Of a stretch of DNA of 64,000 nt, positions 33,448 to 45,322 are shown in pieces. Origin of the DNA: Pochonia chlamydosporia 170 (lineage: Eukaryota; Ascomycota; Sordariomycetes; Hypocreales; Clavicipitaceae); contig NW_019154046.1 in NCBI RefSeq assembly GCF_001653235.2, forward strand, positions 434,001 to 498,000. Direction: 5' to 3'. A program made the position numbers and the translations under genes. Each line of letters starts with the position of its first letter. The first letter of the stretch is position 1. The notes below the pieces were generated by a model. That model saw only the letters and a list, made by a program, of their open reading frames with translations. It was not told the DNA's origin and did no database searches.

Positions 33448-35678
33448 TCAAAATTCTCCTAACTCTGCAGGAGTTAGCTTGCGGGATTTCTTCTCCATCT
33501 CCTGGACCATTGCGTGTCGTTGGTCAGCGGTACCTTGGCGTACTTCGTTTGGCGGAACTTTCTTGCCTGGATAGGCGGGAGATTTGTAATGATCTGTTGA
33601 TGTTCGATGAGATATTTGCAGAGCTGAGGATGCTGCGGGCAAGAATGGATGTTCGTTGGAGACGTCTTGTATACTGAGGCACTCTTTAAACTGTACTTTT
33701 GGTAGCGCGGCGAAGAACTTGTCATACTTCGAGTCCATTGCCGCATCTAGACTGTTCAGCACAGCACCAGAATGTGTGCAACTGTCGTCCTCTTGACAGT
33801 TGCTCTGTAAGATAGTCCACGGATTGCGGCAGGTATCTTGATTGCAGGACTTAGTTACTAGCAAAATCGCATCCAAGCGTTGAATCAGCCGATTAATGTC
33901 ACTGCCGTTCTTGACATTCAGCGCCAGGTTTTGAAGTTCAAACGGATCAGTCTGTGGAATCATCGATTAGCAGCCACTCGTTTCGCTAATGATAGCTGGT
34001 ATCTTGCCTGTGTGTTGTATAATTCCCGGTCGCCGGTGCACCATTTGGAGTAGAGCCAGGAGTTCTTCTCGCTGACGACGCGCAAAGTTTTGTAACTGTT
34101 CTTGTCACTACCATTCTTGCCACGTGCTTCAATTTCACCCTTGCCCCAGAACTCGATATTGATAATGTCGCATGTGTTGGAGTCGTCAGTTGGCTGAGTC
34201 GGATAGTGCCAATTGTTCAAAAGGCTACGGCCATCCAGATATACAGGATACTGCTTTTTTTCCAGACAAGCAATATCGAGAAACGTTGGCGCCAGATCAA
34301 TATGTGTTCCAGGTAAACGAGACGATTTGCCAGCAGGAACATTCGGTCCTCGGACGATAAAAGGCAGATTGGAATCTTCAATATATGGAAGCGTCTTCCC
34401 AGCATTTACCCGGTGCTGGCCCAGATGATAACCATTGTCCGAAGAGTAAATAACTGAAACAATTGAGCTGCTTTCTTTTTTTACCAGGTCTTTGGTGAGT
34501 TGGGAACTTACTATACGTATTATTGAGAAGCTTCTTCCTATCCAGAAAGTCAACAACATCTTGCACAATTTCATCAACACCTTGCAAGGCTCGAATTCGG
34601 TGTCGGAAGTGGTCGTTGGCGCGTGAAATATCAGTATCTTTCATGAGAGGAAGATCTTTCAGCCATGATGGCTTCTGGGCAGTAAGGGCATCAGAAGGAT
34701 TGAAGTTCCTTCCCTGTGGTGCAGTGGCATTTGGAAAGCCCTTGGCGTGTCTGGCCAATGGCACAGGTAGGCCACGAATTTCAACATGCGGTGAAACGGG
34801 GGCAATAGTGAGATAGAAGGGTTTGTCTTGTTTGTCAGTGAGATATTCCAGTCGTGACATACTAAAATGTGTTAAAATCTCGTAATGTGCTGTGCGAGTA
34901 GAAAAACTCACGTCTTTGCGCGAATCACATCGGTTTGATGATAGCCGCGATAAAGAATAGGAATCCGTCCATTTTGTGAAAAAACAGGGGTATTGTATTG
35001 ATAAGTCCAAGGGTCGACCTAAAATCCAGAATAGGGTTAAAGATGTCAAGATCCAAGTACTCGACATTGGGGTAACCACGAACCAAGATGTCTGCAATAT
35101 CCCAGCCCTTAGGCTGGTTCATATAAAGAGCGGAATTGTAGCCGTTCAGAAACTTTCCAATGTCTATATTTGAACATTAGCACAAAATATTAAACGGGGT
35201 AGCTGGATGATGTTACACTCAGTGCGATATCCAGCCTTGCTGAGCCACATAGGCAGATAATCGTTATTCTCGCCGGATGCGAGCCACTTTGCATAATTGC
35301 CACTACTCTCATTGTTAACTAGACTCTTTTGATGTTGAATGCTTAGGCTAGTATCGTTACTCAATAATGAGCCACTTACCCCGGCGCGGAAACAAAAGTA
35401 TTGTTGGTATTATGAGCATGTTGTCCTCGAAGCAGTGATGCTCTACTAGGGCAGCATTGCGATACAGTTGCGAAATGGTTCGAGAAAGTCGTCCCCTTCG
35501 CAGCAAGCTCATTCTTCACGGAACTCATGTAATCCAAAGACCCGAGATGTAAGTCCTGGTCATCGGTAAATACGAAAATGATATTCGGTCGCATTGCCGT
35601 GCACTTATCGGCATCCACAGCAAGACAACTGTGCAACAGCACGACTGCGCCAGCAAAAATGCCAATGAGTTGAGACAT
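33448..35678 (-). CDS. Secreted arylsulfatase
   Basis: Seven exons (minus): 35678-35380, 35302-35217, 35163-35084, 35018-34912, 34861-34512, 34453-34008, 33951-33448, giving 623 residues with consistent phases. A signal peptide (MSQLIGIFAGAVVLLHSCLA) is followed by RPNIIFVFTDDQD (metal-binding Asp pair) and the sulfatase signature CCPSR at 75-79, where Cys75 would become formylglycine. SDNGYHLGQH and PGTHIDLAPTFLDIA are also typical. The enzyme would hydrolyse sulfate esters outside the cell or in the secretory route. The last intron (33952-34007) is GC-AG (CAG|GCAAGA) with a good GCTAAT branch point. Five other introns are GT-AG, one starting GTTCGT. No defect was seen. Confidence 0.92.
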
Positions 35679-36416
35679 TTACGACTTCCAATTACGCCTT
35701 AACAAAGTCCAAAGCTGAGTTTATTCAGCTATTTTCTCCAAGGAGTTGCGGCACTTCAATACACATATATATAAGGTTGAGGTGCTTGCAAGCTTGGATT
35801 ATAGCACAAGGAGGGCTCATTGGACCAAGCTGTCACTATAAATGAGTACATCTATGGGAGTGGCTGAAGACGCCCACAGATTGATGCACTGTCCAGCTTT
35901 TACCTTTAATGGCTTGGAAAAGATGTAGTCACACTTTTCAAGATCATACGATCTCCAGGCTCGCGAGAGGCATAAATTATTGTGATACAGGACAAGCATT
36001 GACAAAATGACGCAATTGTAGTCATGAGCCAATAAGCCCACACATCCATGGCATTTACAACCGAGCAGCTAATGTTGTCTTGTTGCTGCGCTTGGTATTA
36101 CTCCGAGAAGGCATGGTGGGCAATTGGGACCTCAATGCATTCCGAGATCCCTTAATGCTGTGCATGTAAGGCGCCAGCTTCGTGTACTGTCGCGATAAAC
36201 AAGGCTTAATATCGCCTGCTACACTTTGGGGAGAATTCTTACAAACCTAGTCATTATGGTCTTTTTGCATGTTACATTGGTTGGCAGAGGGTCCAATGAA
36301 AGACAACGTGAAGTTATGCGAGCTAAACATATAAATACATCGCACCGAGCAGCTCCCACCCAGTGTATGATGACACATAGTTAGCATAAGACTATTCTCG
36401 AATCCTTCGCAGTTTT
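35679..36416. other. Intergenic promoter region
   Basis: Divergent promoters of the arylsulfatase (minus) and the intradiol dioxygenase-like gene (plus) must lie here. A TATA-like tatatataa occurs near 35766-35774, about 90 bases before the arylsulfatase start, and acatataaata near 36328-36338 before the dioxygenase start. Confidence 0.45.
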
Positions 36417-37550
36417 ATGATGTATGTTTCGGTACCGCTAACTACTCTTCTCGCATGTGGCTTCGTAGCATGTCACCCAGGCGAAGACTACGAAGCGGAG
36501 TTGCTCGCCCGCGGAGAGTTTCTCCAGAATCACATAGCCAACCTGGACCATTGTGCTGCAGATCTTCAAGCTGCCGGTGTCATGGAGCGAAGTATACAGC
36601 GGAGGTTACACACAACTCAATTATTGAGGGAGAGGCGTGAATTGTTTGATAGACAGCATGAGAAGGATTCCAATGGCCGGTACGCCATTGAGGAAGATCA
36701 TGCTATTGTCTTTCTGTCGACTGCGTCCTGTGTCCTAGCTCCAGAGGAAATGGTTGGGCCATACTGCACGTCTAGACATGTTCCTATTGTCAATGCAATA
36801 CTAACCTAAGATAATAGATGTCGCTGGGGAGAGCATCAGGTCTGACATTGTCGAGAACCAAAAAGGCATTCCGATGGAGATTGATGTTCAATTTATTGAT
36901 GCAGCCACATGCAGACCGGTTGCTGGTAAATATGTTGACGTCTGGCGTAAGTGCCGGCCTCGATTTGCTCGGTTGGGAACGTCATGGCAACCCACTCACA
37001 AAATGTATTATTTAGAGGCCAATGCTACCGGAGCTTATGGCAGTGTAATCAATCCAGAAAATGGCAGCGGGCCATCAGATCCAGGCAACTCACGCAAAAC
37101 TTTTCTTCGGGGGATTCAGAAGACGGACAATGACGGGGTCGTAAACTTTTCTACAACCTTCCCCGGCCACTACGTTCGGCGCACAATTCACATTCATGTC
37201 ATGCTGCATCCAAATGCACAACCGTACCCCAACGGCACGATTATTGACACTACCGCAGCTTACGCGGCCAGATGTATTTTGACCAGCGTCTTATAAACTC
37301 TGTTAAGCGTCGCCCACCTTACTCTCAAAACCATAATCCGCTTACACTGAACAGTCAAGATTTCATTCTGCAACAAGACTTATGGCAAGGTGGTAGCCCA
37401 TTTGTCCAGTATAAGTTGATAGGCAACCGCCTTGAAGACGGTATTCTAGCCTGGTTGACGTATGGCATTAATCCCGCTAGACGAAACCCTGTAACCCCAG
37501 TTGCAACGAGGAATGGACTACAGCCGCGAGAGACATCCGCAATTGCATGA
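36417..37550 (+). CDS. Secreted intradiol ring-cleavage dioxygenase-like protein, late frameshift
   Basis: Exons 36417-36765, 36818-36946 and 37016 onward. A signal peptide (MMYVSVPLTTLLACGFVACH) precedes an N-terminal helix and the dioxygenase fold: STASCVLAPEEMVGPY, VDVW, ATGAYGSV, FPGHYVRRTIHIHVM. The Tyr of GHY and the two His of HIH match the non-heme iron ligands. Intron 1 fits best as GC-AG (36766-36817, TACTAAC branch point); intron 2 is GT-AG (36947-37015). Near 37268-37272 the conserved frame is lost by one base: the first frame stops at 37296, while the C-terminal part (MYFDQRLINSV to LEDGILAWLTYGI) continues in the next frame to 37550. The family cleaves catechol-type aromatics outside the cell. 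This copy may be truncated, or the base is an assembly error. Confidence 0.75.
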
Positions 37551-37601
37551 AACGGGATGCAAGATACATTGGCGCTTCCAATAGTCACTTTTTCAGCCCA
37601 G

Positions 37602-37982
37602 TTATATCTGTTTTACGACGGGACTGCGGCAATGTTCTTGTAGTCGGCGTCGTATGTAGAATAAATCATATTTGAAAACGACACATTTTTTATCCGCAGA
37701 GCCATCCGTATGTGACAAAACAAATGCTTTTTCCTTCCAGGCGCTCTCGAGGGCTCCGGGATTTTCACTAGCCGAGTTGAAGTCTCCGGCAATACAGCAA
37801 AATAATGATGATGGAAACCCGGTGTTTCCCACTTCTATACGAAGACCCTGTATCGTCTCGACGGCCTCCCAGTGTACCTCAGCGCAGTCCGCCCCTATCT
37901 TGTCTTTAATTGATGAAGTACTACAACAGCAATGTGCAGAATCTTCTTGCCAGCCACGTTTTCCGTCCGCGACCAACCTCAA
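37602..37982 (-). pseudogene. Possible endonuclease/exonuclease/phosphatase-fold fragment
   Basis: The 126-codon minus ORF contains CCIAGDFNSASENPGALES, with the GDFN motif typical of the DNase I-like (EEP) fold, then SHTDG and YDLFYI in the places where that fold has its late strands. The N-terminal catalytic half is not visible nearby; a second minus ORF at 38421-38606 (DIGRYRVVAVELV...) may or may not belong to it. I cannot tell whether it came from a secreted nuclease/phosphodiesterase or from a retroelement. The longer plus-strand ORF over the same bases has no recognisable feature. Confidence 0.35.
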
Positions 37983-38799
37983 CCAACCTTCGCAGCCTCA
38001 GAATCGCAGTGCCGAGTCAATAAACCGGTGCGATCAGATTCATAGCCTCAGTGACAACCGCGGCCATATGGGTGACGTAATTGCGCAAAACGATGATGAG
38101 CTGTATGGTGTAGTTCGGCTCGCCTCGGCCAAAACACCTCAAGCGGGCTGCAGCTATTCAGTCTCAGCCCAAGATAGTTCAACTGAAAGTGGTCAGCGAC
38201 ACCAGGCAGCAGATCATATGGTGCCCCTGATGTCTTGCCTTATCCCATTGCCCAGCAGGCGGCAACGGGACAATGAGCTTCAGACAAGCACAGACTCATA
38301 CCAGCTGCTAATGCTATCTTAAGGACTGTAGACTGCCCTAGGTGATACACAAAGAGAGGACAGGCAAGGGCTGTACATATGGGGTAGGCCGTCAGGTGTA
38401 ATGTTAAATACTACCCAGGGTCAAAAAAGGTTGCAAGGGGTTGTTTCACCATCTCGGGTCCGGTAGATCAGTCCGTCGTCGTCATCCCAACCCTTGGAGG
38501 TTCTGGTATAACCAGCTCTGGACTTCCTAACGAGTTCGACCGCCACTACGCGGTACCGCCCAATGTCGAGCCTAAACCCGATATCCCCTGGTAAATGGGC
38601 TGTCACACAAGTACTATGTCTTTATGCCGACAGATGAATGTGCCTGTTTACGGGTTTTATATTATTTGATGTATACCAATGCAACTAGGAGGAGATTGTC
38701 GACCATGCCATCAAACGTCTTTCCCAACTATTGCGATTGAACTTACTTCTATTCAATTCTGGCTGACATCTCTCATACAGAGGCTCTATATATACCTAG

Positions 38800-38880
38800 T
38801 GGCACGGCCCGTGCCGATTGAAGTCTCCCGCTAACACCACGTCCGTAGGCACGGTATATGAATGCTGGAAAGAATCAGGT
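38800..38880 (-). pseudogene. LINE-type endonuclease fragment
   Basis: On the minus strand a short stretch reads PTDVVLAGDFNRHGP, close to the endonuclease signature of Tad1-like non-LTR retrotransposons, and stops at TAG near 38801. No reverse transcriptase is visible around it, so it is at most a small relict. Confidence 0.35.
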
Positions 38881-41378
38881 AACCCCTGCGGTTTCTACAC
38901 TTGTCTATTCCATCGTTAACATTTCTACGTGCTGAAGGCGACTACCTATAGGTACGCGCAACTTATTCGTGGTTGCAATTAGTTGCTGCTCTTTACTTGT
39001 ATATGACATTTTTTTTTTCCCGGAGGAAACTAGGACTGAAGTGTTGAGGTTGGGTGGCTCTGATTTTGTTTGTCCACTCACTATGCTGCGTCACTTGCTA
39101 TGATACATCCACAACTCGAGCATCGCGTAGTTATCCCAGCAATGGCCATGCCTTTAAGAGTAGCGTGGCATTGTTTCCTCGACTCAAATCGTCTTATTTA
39201 AGTACACATATAGCAATATCATCAGTACTCTCCATTAGCCTCAACCAATCCAAATACCCATCAAAACCCGTAGTGCTTCCCCTGATCACCACCCTCCCAA
39301 CGCCTCTTATATCTTCGTGACAGAGGCCAATGTTATATATGGTGTCAATGGAAATTGGCCTTTGAGGATCCAAGGCTAAAACAACGTATAGGTTGCGAGA
39401 TAATTAAGGAAGTCTCGCAATAAGGGGTGTTTCACTTTTGTAAGCAATTGTCGCTTCTCGGTTGCACAATACAGACGTCGATGAACTAGGTAAGAGTCGA
39501 ACTGACCAAGTAGAGGAGAACAGCATCAAGAATGGGCACTCTTTGGAAGGGTCTGCCAGGAAATTGTCACCTTTATGGCGTGCGTTCGGTCACTTCAGCT
39601 TCGAAGAAGTTGAATTACGCCTGCCCTCTCCCACAGGTTTGTTTTTACGCTTTCGGTGCCGCACGGCTTCAAATATAAACGGCATTAAGGTAAATGGTTG
39701 GATGAATGATTACTATAATTGCTTTGGGTCAGACGAGTGCATTATAGCTTATAGCAAGTGGCAGTGCTGGATTCGCAGTCGATTAAGATGAATATGTCGC
39801 CTTTCTATCAAAGGGGGCATTAACTATAATGAAAGAAAACAGGGATTAAAATCTCAAATGTGACAAACGCTCAATCCAGTTTCCTCGATTCTACCCATGA
39901 GTTGTGGGCTCAAAAGATCCTCATTCAGCCATGTGTCCTCCTTTGACGAACGACCATGCCAATGCAAAAGGTATTGCCGTTTTCCGCCTCGTTGTCGAGT
40001 TCGCAAAACATCCACCCCAAAACGGACTTTTTAAAAAGGTTTACGCGTTTTTGTCTATGAACCACGACAAGAGATAGACAAGAGATTGTCCAAGTAGTGA
40101 GTGCTAAAACTGATGGCAGTCTACAGTATAAATATTGGTGCCCACACTACTCCGTCTCAAAGGCGTATTCTTTGTCTCCTGTTTTCTTAGCTCAAACAAG
40201 TTCATATCTCGTGTACCATCGTCCATCATCCAGGCGACCACACAACTTGTCACGTGTTTAATAGCACTAATATCGGAAGAATATACCCAGTATACAAGTA
40301 TGTACTAAGTCTTTGAACTACTAAAGGACCTCTTTTGACTTTTCAGATATAACAAGCATGCGAGCGATCGACAGGAACAGGTAGACGTTGGCCCCTTACC
40401 AACTGTAATTGCCGACACTTCGTTTTTGGACGTTCAAAAAACACACGACGCAACAACTGTCCCAGCGGGCACCGAGAACCATTCTCTCGGCAGAAACCCT
40501 CAACGAGACCATGAGGTTCATAAGGGTGACGAAAAGAAGGCAGCACCGTTACGCACGGAAAGTGAGTTGGATGTAACCCCATTAAACAAGGGTTCCAAAA
40601 AGTGATACCAGTACATGCGCACTTCAGTTAAATTTATACATAGTAAATAAAATTGCAATCGGGCTTGGAAAGCACAGCCCACTGTGCTTATATCTACGTC
40701 CAGAAGCAGCCCGCATCTTGTCTGGATGGCCCGTGTCTGCCGGTACACACAAAAACAATAACAAGTTTTGACTTCAAAGTTGCTGTGGTACCGTGACAAG
40801 TGATATGCATGCAACCAATAGAGTATGCAGACAGCTTGTGCCTATGCCGCAACCGATGTACCGAATCAACCTACATGTATCAACTGGAATCGCAGGCATA
40901 GCGCTTTCAATTGCGGATTAGAAGCATGAAATGAGCCCATTTCATTTTACGCTAAACAACATAAGGAGAGTGGTGTCTTGATAACCCGTAGCAAACCCAC
41001 CCCGAATGGGAAGCTTCGCAGTGAGCAGGGCAGTCTGAAATTATTTCACCCCAAGGAGGGTTAAAGTTGCATGAATAGATCATGAGTTTATCCATGCTTT
41101 AATGTAACCTTTATGGTGATGTGGCTTGCAGAAGATCTGTTGTTTGAGTATAAGCCCGAGAAACACGCTGGCTAACATGGGATTCAAGTCAAACCGCGTA
41201 TACGGTGACCATATTGTCTCGAGGGAACAGCTGAACAACTATATAAGGCTAGCTTGTTCCTCCTCAAAGATGCTCGAACTGCAGCATTTCCTGAACGCGC
41301 TCAAAAGCACGAGAAAACAGTACCGCAAATAGTACACTAAAGCTGTTGGATCTAATTTCCTTTTCATCAAGGATCAAG
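38881..41378. other. Interval without a supported gene
   Basis: Only anonymous ORFs occur (39462-39791 plus, 109 codons; 40343-40582 minus; 41126-41332 plus). None has a domain, signal peptide or convincing splice structure. A T-rich run lies at 39010-39018. Confidence 0.45.
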
Positions 41379-41885
41379 ATGCCTCAATCCAGCTCTAATC
41401 AGAAGCCTACCTCTCCCTCTGCCACTCCTGTCTCCTCGGATAGGGTTATTACTGAAGGTTTGTGGATGAAAGGGAACATAAAGCTAGATCATAAAGAGAG
41501 TCCCTTTGGAGAGTAAGACAACCGTGCCTTCCTTGAACCCCACGCCTCGACATACTGACCAGGGAATAGAAACACTTCAACTTCTTCCCTTGATGGACAA
41601 AGTATTCCATCCGCGGAGCAATCGGCTACAGTGGCATGTGATATTGCCGGAAATGATGATGTATCTATAATCCCTCGGACTGATTATTTCCCCGATGATC
41701 CTGATAAGGCCAGAGAACTTGCAACAAGCACTGGTATTCCTGGAATACAAGTCTATCCTGTGAGCGTTTTCTCACATGCTTCAGACTCGCAAGTAATCAA
41801 TGCAGTCGATGCACTCAGAACAGTGACGAGTCTAGGGCCAAAATGGAAACGCAAATTTCTTCCGGAGGTGCGGCAGATGCTGTAA
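41379..41885 (+). CDS. Hypothetical protein, two exons
   Basis: Exons 41379-41457 and 41563-41885 (105-nt intron GTTTGT..CATACTGACCAG) join in frame to give 133 residues beginning MPQSSSNQKPTSPSATPVSS. The product is Ser/Thr-rich at the N-terminus, then acidic (DYFPDDPDKAREL) and ends KWKRKFLPEVRQML. There is no signal peptide or recognised domain. A following frame (to 42061, QMEFWDTTKHK...) could be a further exon, but I found no splice pair that proves it. Not recognised. Confidence 0.4.
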
Positions 41886-43088
41886 TTGAGAGTCAATCTA
41901 CTGTCAGAACTGGACGCTTGACGGCAGTGTCAGACGCGAATGCCGTTACCGATCAGATGGAGTTCTGGGATACCACCAAGCACAAGCCTGCAAGTTCTGA
42001 TTTCTGTAATTGGAAAGAAGGTGACGTACTCGAACTGCAGAGGGAGAGTTGCATCGCTTGAGTTCTTCGGTATAAGGGTACTAACCAGTGGATCGTAATA
42101 TCTCGCAAGCATGGTTTCGTATTGGCTTGATCTGTTGGAAATCTTCTGGCGTCTATTTGTTTAGCTTAATAGATGCCTCAAATTACCTAGCATCTCAACA
42201 ACGTGATGTGCGAAATGATATCCATGCCGTGTGGCTGCTAAGCAAGAAACACGAGCAAAGATGGTGTTATCAATAGGTTATCATGCACTCTTCCAAAGTT
42301 GCGTCTGTTTAGTTGATGCGACCAATCGAGGCCAGACTATTGATTCCTGTTAGATCAACCACACAATGGCATTCAATTCTAGTCCTGGGACATGCTGTAG
42401 GTAGGTATTCTGCACGTTGCTCATGAAGAAACATTAGCCCATGTTGGGGGCCATGCCATTTCGGTCCTGGTTGACGCTGGTGGCTACTCACTAACTAGGG
42501 TCCCATCGGTGGCGCCATCAAACTGCTCGTTCCACTCGATGCATGCACCGAAAGCGTCCGAATATGGCTCTGTAGCTAAAAATGGGACTTTTTCTTGCCC
42601 CGCGTGGCATTCGCCGGGCCTGTGGACCAAACCCAAGTGGCTAGCAGCGGCCACCACTGGCACCCTTTGTCCACATTGGAACACAATAACACCGCTTGGT
42701 ACAAACCGTCATTTTCGGATGCTAGCACAGCTACGAATTGTTACTCAACTTTTGTCTTATGGCTGTGTCACACCTGCTTTTGTGGTAGGTATGTGAGATA
42801 TGGAGACAAGAAGGGAATATGACTATTATCTTGATATCAGCCAAATCTGGCTTCCTGTGGCAATTGCTCACAAAGCGATGATCAAAACTGGGGGATAAGT
42901 GCAAAGAAGCCTCAAAGCATTGCCATTAAGAAGGCTATGGATCTTTTCACAACCTCGAGGCTGGTCCAGAGGTCCAAGTAGTCAGTTTTCATTGCAATAA
43001 GTACTTTGAGATTTAATACTTCTTTACAATATCCTGCCAACTCCTTCCTCCTACATCAACGGCGGTAAATCTATTGCAGCAGTCAACG
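41886..43088. other. Interval without a supported gene
   Basis: Short ORFs on both strands (for example 42509-42796 plus) without domains. A promoter for the small secreted protein should lie before 43089. Confidence 0.4.
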
Positions 43089-43301
43089 ATGGCATTTTCC
43101 CTGGTCTCTGCCACGATCTTTGTCCTCGCGATCTTTGCACCTGGATCGGACGCATCATGTAGTCCCGTGGGCTACATCTGCGCCAATAACGGCTCTTCTA
43201 TTTCTGTATGCAACACGAGCGGAGACTGGCAGTTTGCTGCCAGTTGTGGACACGAAAGATGCTGCACCTACAATAGTGGTCTTCCATACTGTGCTTGTTA
43301 G
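43089..43301 (+). CDS. Small secreted cysteine-rich protein (effector-like)
   Basis: ATG at 43089 opens 70 residues with a signal peptide (MAFSLVSATIFVLAIFAPGSDA). The mature part of about 47 residues has eight cysteines (C24, C31, C41, C53, C58, C59, C68, C70) and ends in CAC. Size, export signal and even Cys number fit fungal effector or antimicrobial-type peptides held by four disulfides. There is no intron, and no second copy is visible in the window. I do not recognise the exact family, so function is open. Confidence 0.65.
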   Translation: MAFSLVSATIFVLAIFAPGSDASCSPVGYICANNGSSISVCNTSGDWQFAASCGHERCCTYNSGLPYCAC

Positions 43302-43902
43302 AAAGAAGTACCTCATGGCTTTAGGATATCCGTTGCTATGAGTATCTGTCATGACTGCCCATGCACCGTTTGCAACAAAACCCTGAGAGCTGATTATAAT
43401 GCTCCAACGAGCCCCGACGCCAAGAATTGGGAGGATGGGGATCTTAGTCGAGGAAAGGATAAGCTATCAATTCCAAAGCGTCGCAGTACATAGCCGGGCA
43501 ATATACTCGAATATTTTGGCAACATACGTTCCAACTTGACCCAGTCTTATTGAACAGAGCTGGTTGCCTTTGACTCTGCTAACGTTGATGATGTTTTGTC
43601 GTGGCAACCTGACCAGATTATCGTATCCAAGCAGGTGAGGAGCGGTTTTACGGATGTAGGCGAAATTGCGCTGCCTTGTCCGCGTGGCCATGCTGCTCTT
43701 TCATAGAAACCACAAAGCCAAGGTTGTCGTCGATGCCGGCAATCCCAGCTCAGCCCGGCTTGGTACTCAGACACAAACTTGGGCTGGATGGACCACTTTG
43801 TGTACTACTTGCAGTGTACAAGATGTAGGCATTCAGGCCACCTTCTTGGAGACCGTGGCTTACGCTTAGAAGGTAGTTGGTTTACAGAACCACTTGTGTG
43901 GG
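43302..43902. other. Interval without a supported gene
   Basis: Overlapping ORFs (43666-43869 plus, 43547-43774 minus) with no domain; 3' flanks of two genes. Confidence 0.4.
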
Positions 43903-44978
43903 TTAAGTCTCATCAGTAGACGAAGTACTCTGCAGCTCGTGATATAGTTTTTCCGTCCAATCGAACACGTTGTTGTATTGGAAGCCTTGCGCTACGAATA
44001 GGTTGTGGAATAGTCCGAGAAGGTACGCGTAATCCGGCTTTTTGATAGGCTGAAGTGACCGAGTGTACCTTAGGTACGTGGCAAATTCGTCCGGCAGCCC
44101 TTTGCAAAGATCGTCTATTGTTGTACTCATTTTCTTTTGTTTGATCAACTCCGTTCGCTCCTCGTCAGTCGATGGCTTTAAGCCCTGCCACGGCAGCGAG
44201 CCACGGGCGAAGTACAGAAGGACATAGCCCAAAGATTCTAGATCGTCGCCCCTAGATTGTTCTGCTTTCCATTAATATATGAGCGTTGTAATTGCTGGAT
44301 GCAACCTACCAAGTCCCTTGTGATTATTGAGGCTGGCATACCGAGCAGTGCCTCCAAAAGGTCGGTCGTCCCGTATTCCATGCCCCTTAGCTGCATCCAT
44401 ATTTCTTGCAAGGCCGAAATCAATTGTATAAAGTATGTTGCCATTATTTCCAACTCCCAGGAGGAAATTGTCCGGTTTAATGTCACAGTGTAGATACCCT
44501 TTGTTGTGAATGTGCTTAATCCGATGAATAGCTTGCTCGGCAACAAGAAGGACCGTCTTGAGAGAAAATTTCCGATCGCAGTAGTTGAAGAGGTCTTCCA
44601 GAGATGGTCCTAGAAGTTCGTGCACCAAAACATAAAAGTCACCTTCTGGGCCAAACCACCAGACTCTTGGTATACCGACGCCGCCGGATAATGCGTCATA
44701 TGTCTCTGCTTCATATTGAAGAGCCTCAGAGCCGTCCCGTATAAGAGTTAGCTTGATTGCGACCTCTTCCTCTGTCTCGGTATCGATCCCTATTTACCCA
44801 CATAAGCTCCGAGCAGATATGAAGTGAAAGAGAAACGTACCAGCGTAGACGAGACCAAAGCCCCCTGCTCCAATCCTGCGATCGACACGGTATCTTTTGT
44901 TGACAAGAATTTCCTGCAATAAAACTCATGTGAGATGACTGTCGCATAGGTTTTAACTAACAAATTTCGTACCTTCAT
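43903..44978 (-). CDS. Casein kinase 1-like protein kinase, short and divergent
   Basis: Exons (minus): 44978-44973, 44913-44841, 44789-44310, 44264-43903, giving 306 residues. Introns are 59, 51 and 45 nt, GT-AG. The start [12 protein letters not shown] is typical of CK1. The Gly loop is IGAGGFG (16-22) and the ATP-binding Lys is K39 (VAIK). CK1 marks include [20 protein letters not shown] and KPDNFLLG, then DFGLAR (150-155) and [13 protein letters not shown]. The catalytic loop reads HCD (127-129) instead of HRD, Arg replaced by Cys (TGT). The protein ends soon after the kinase domain, without the long tail of yeast Hrr25/Yck kinases. It would phosphorylate Ser/Thr; the role is unknown. It is likely a lineage-specific duplicate. 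Confidence 0.88.
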
Positions 44979-45322
44979 CACGACATGATGGTGTCATGGC
45001 AAGACAAGTAACAAGAGAGAAGAATTGATGAGAAACAAAGCCACCGGGGAATGGAGGAGGGGGTTACCAAATATAGATTAGCGCGATACTGTCGGAGCTG
45101 AGGTGAATCTCGACCAACCATTTTGCAAGTTGCTCACAATGGGTCCATTCCGTGAACTCTGCGCTTCAACGAAGCAGCTTGCATTCACGCTCCTGCACGC
45201 ATGATATCTTTTCCTTCTGCAAACCCGCTTCCCCCGCATTGGAACGCGATGCGCTCTCACCGAATCGTGCTGCTTGCGGATGACTCCCCTGGCGCGTCTT
45301 CAGGCGACCGCCGAGCACGACC

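Noticed and set aside
37672..38322. 216-codon plus ORF.
   Set aside because: No domain, signal peptide or intron; part overlaps the minus-strand GDFN-bearing ORF, and the composition is not convincing.
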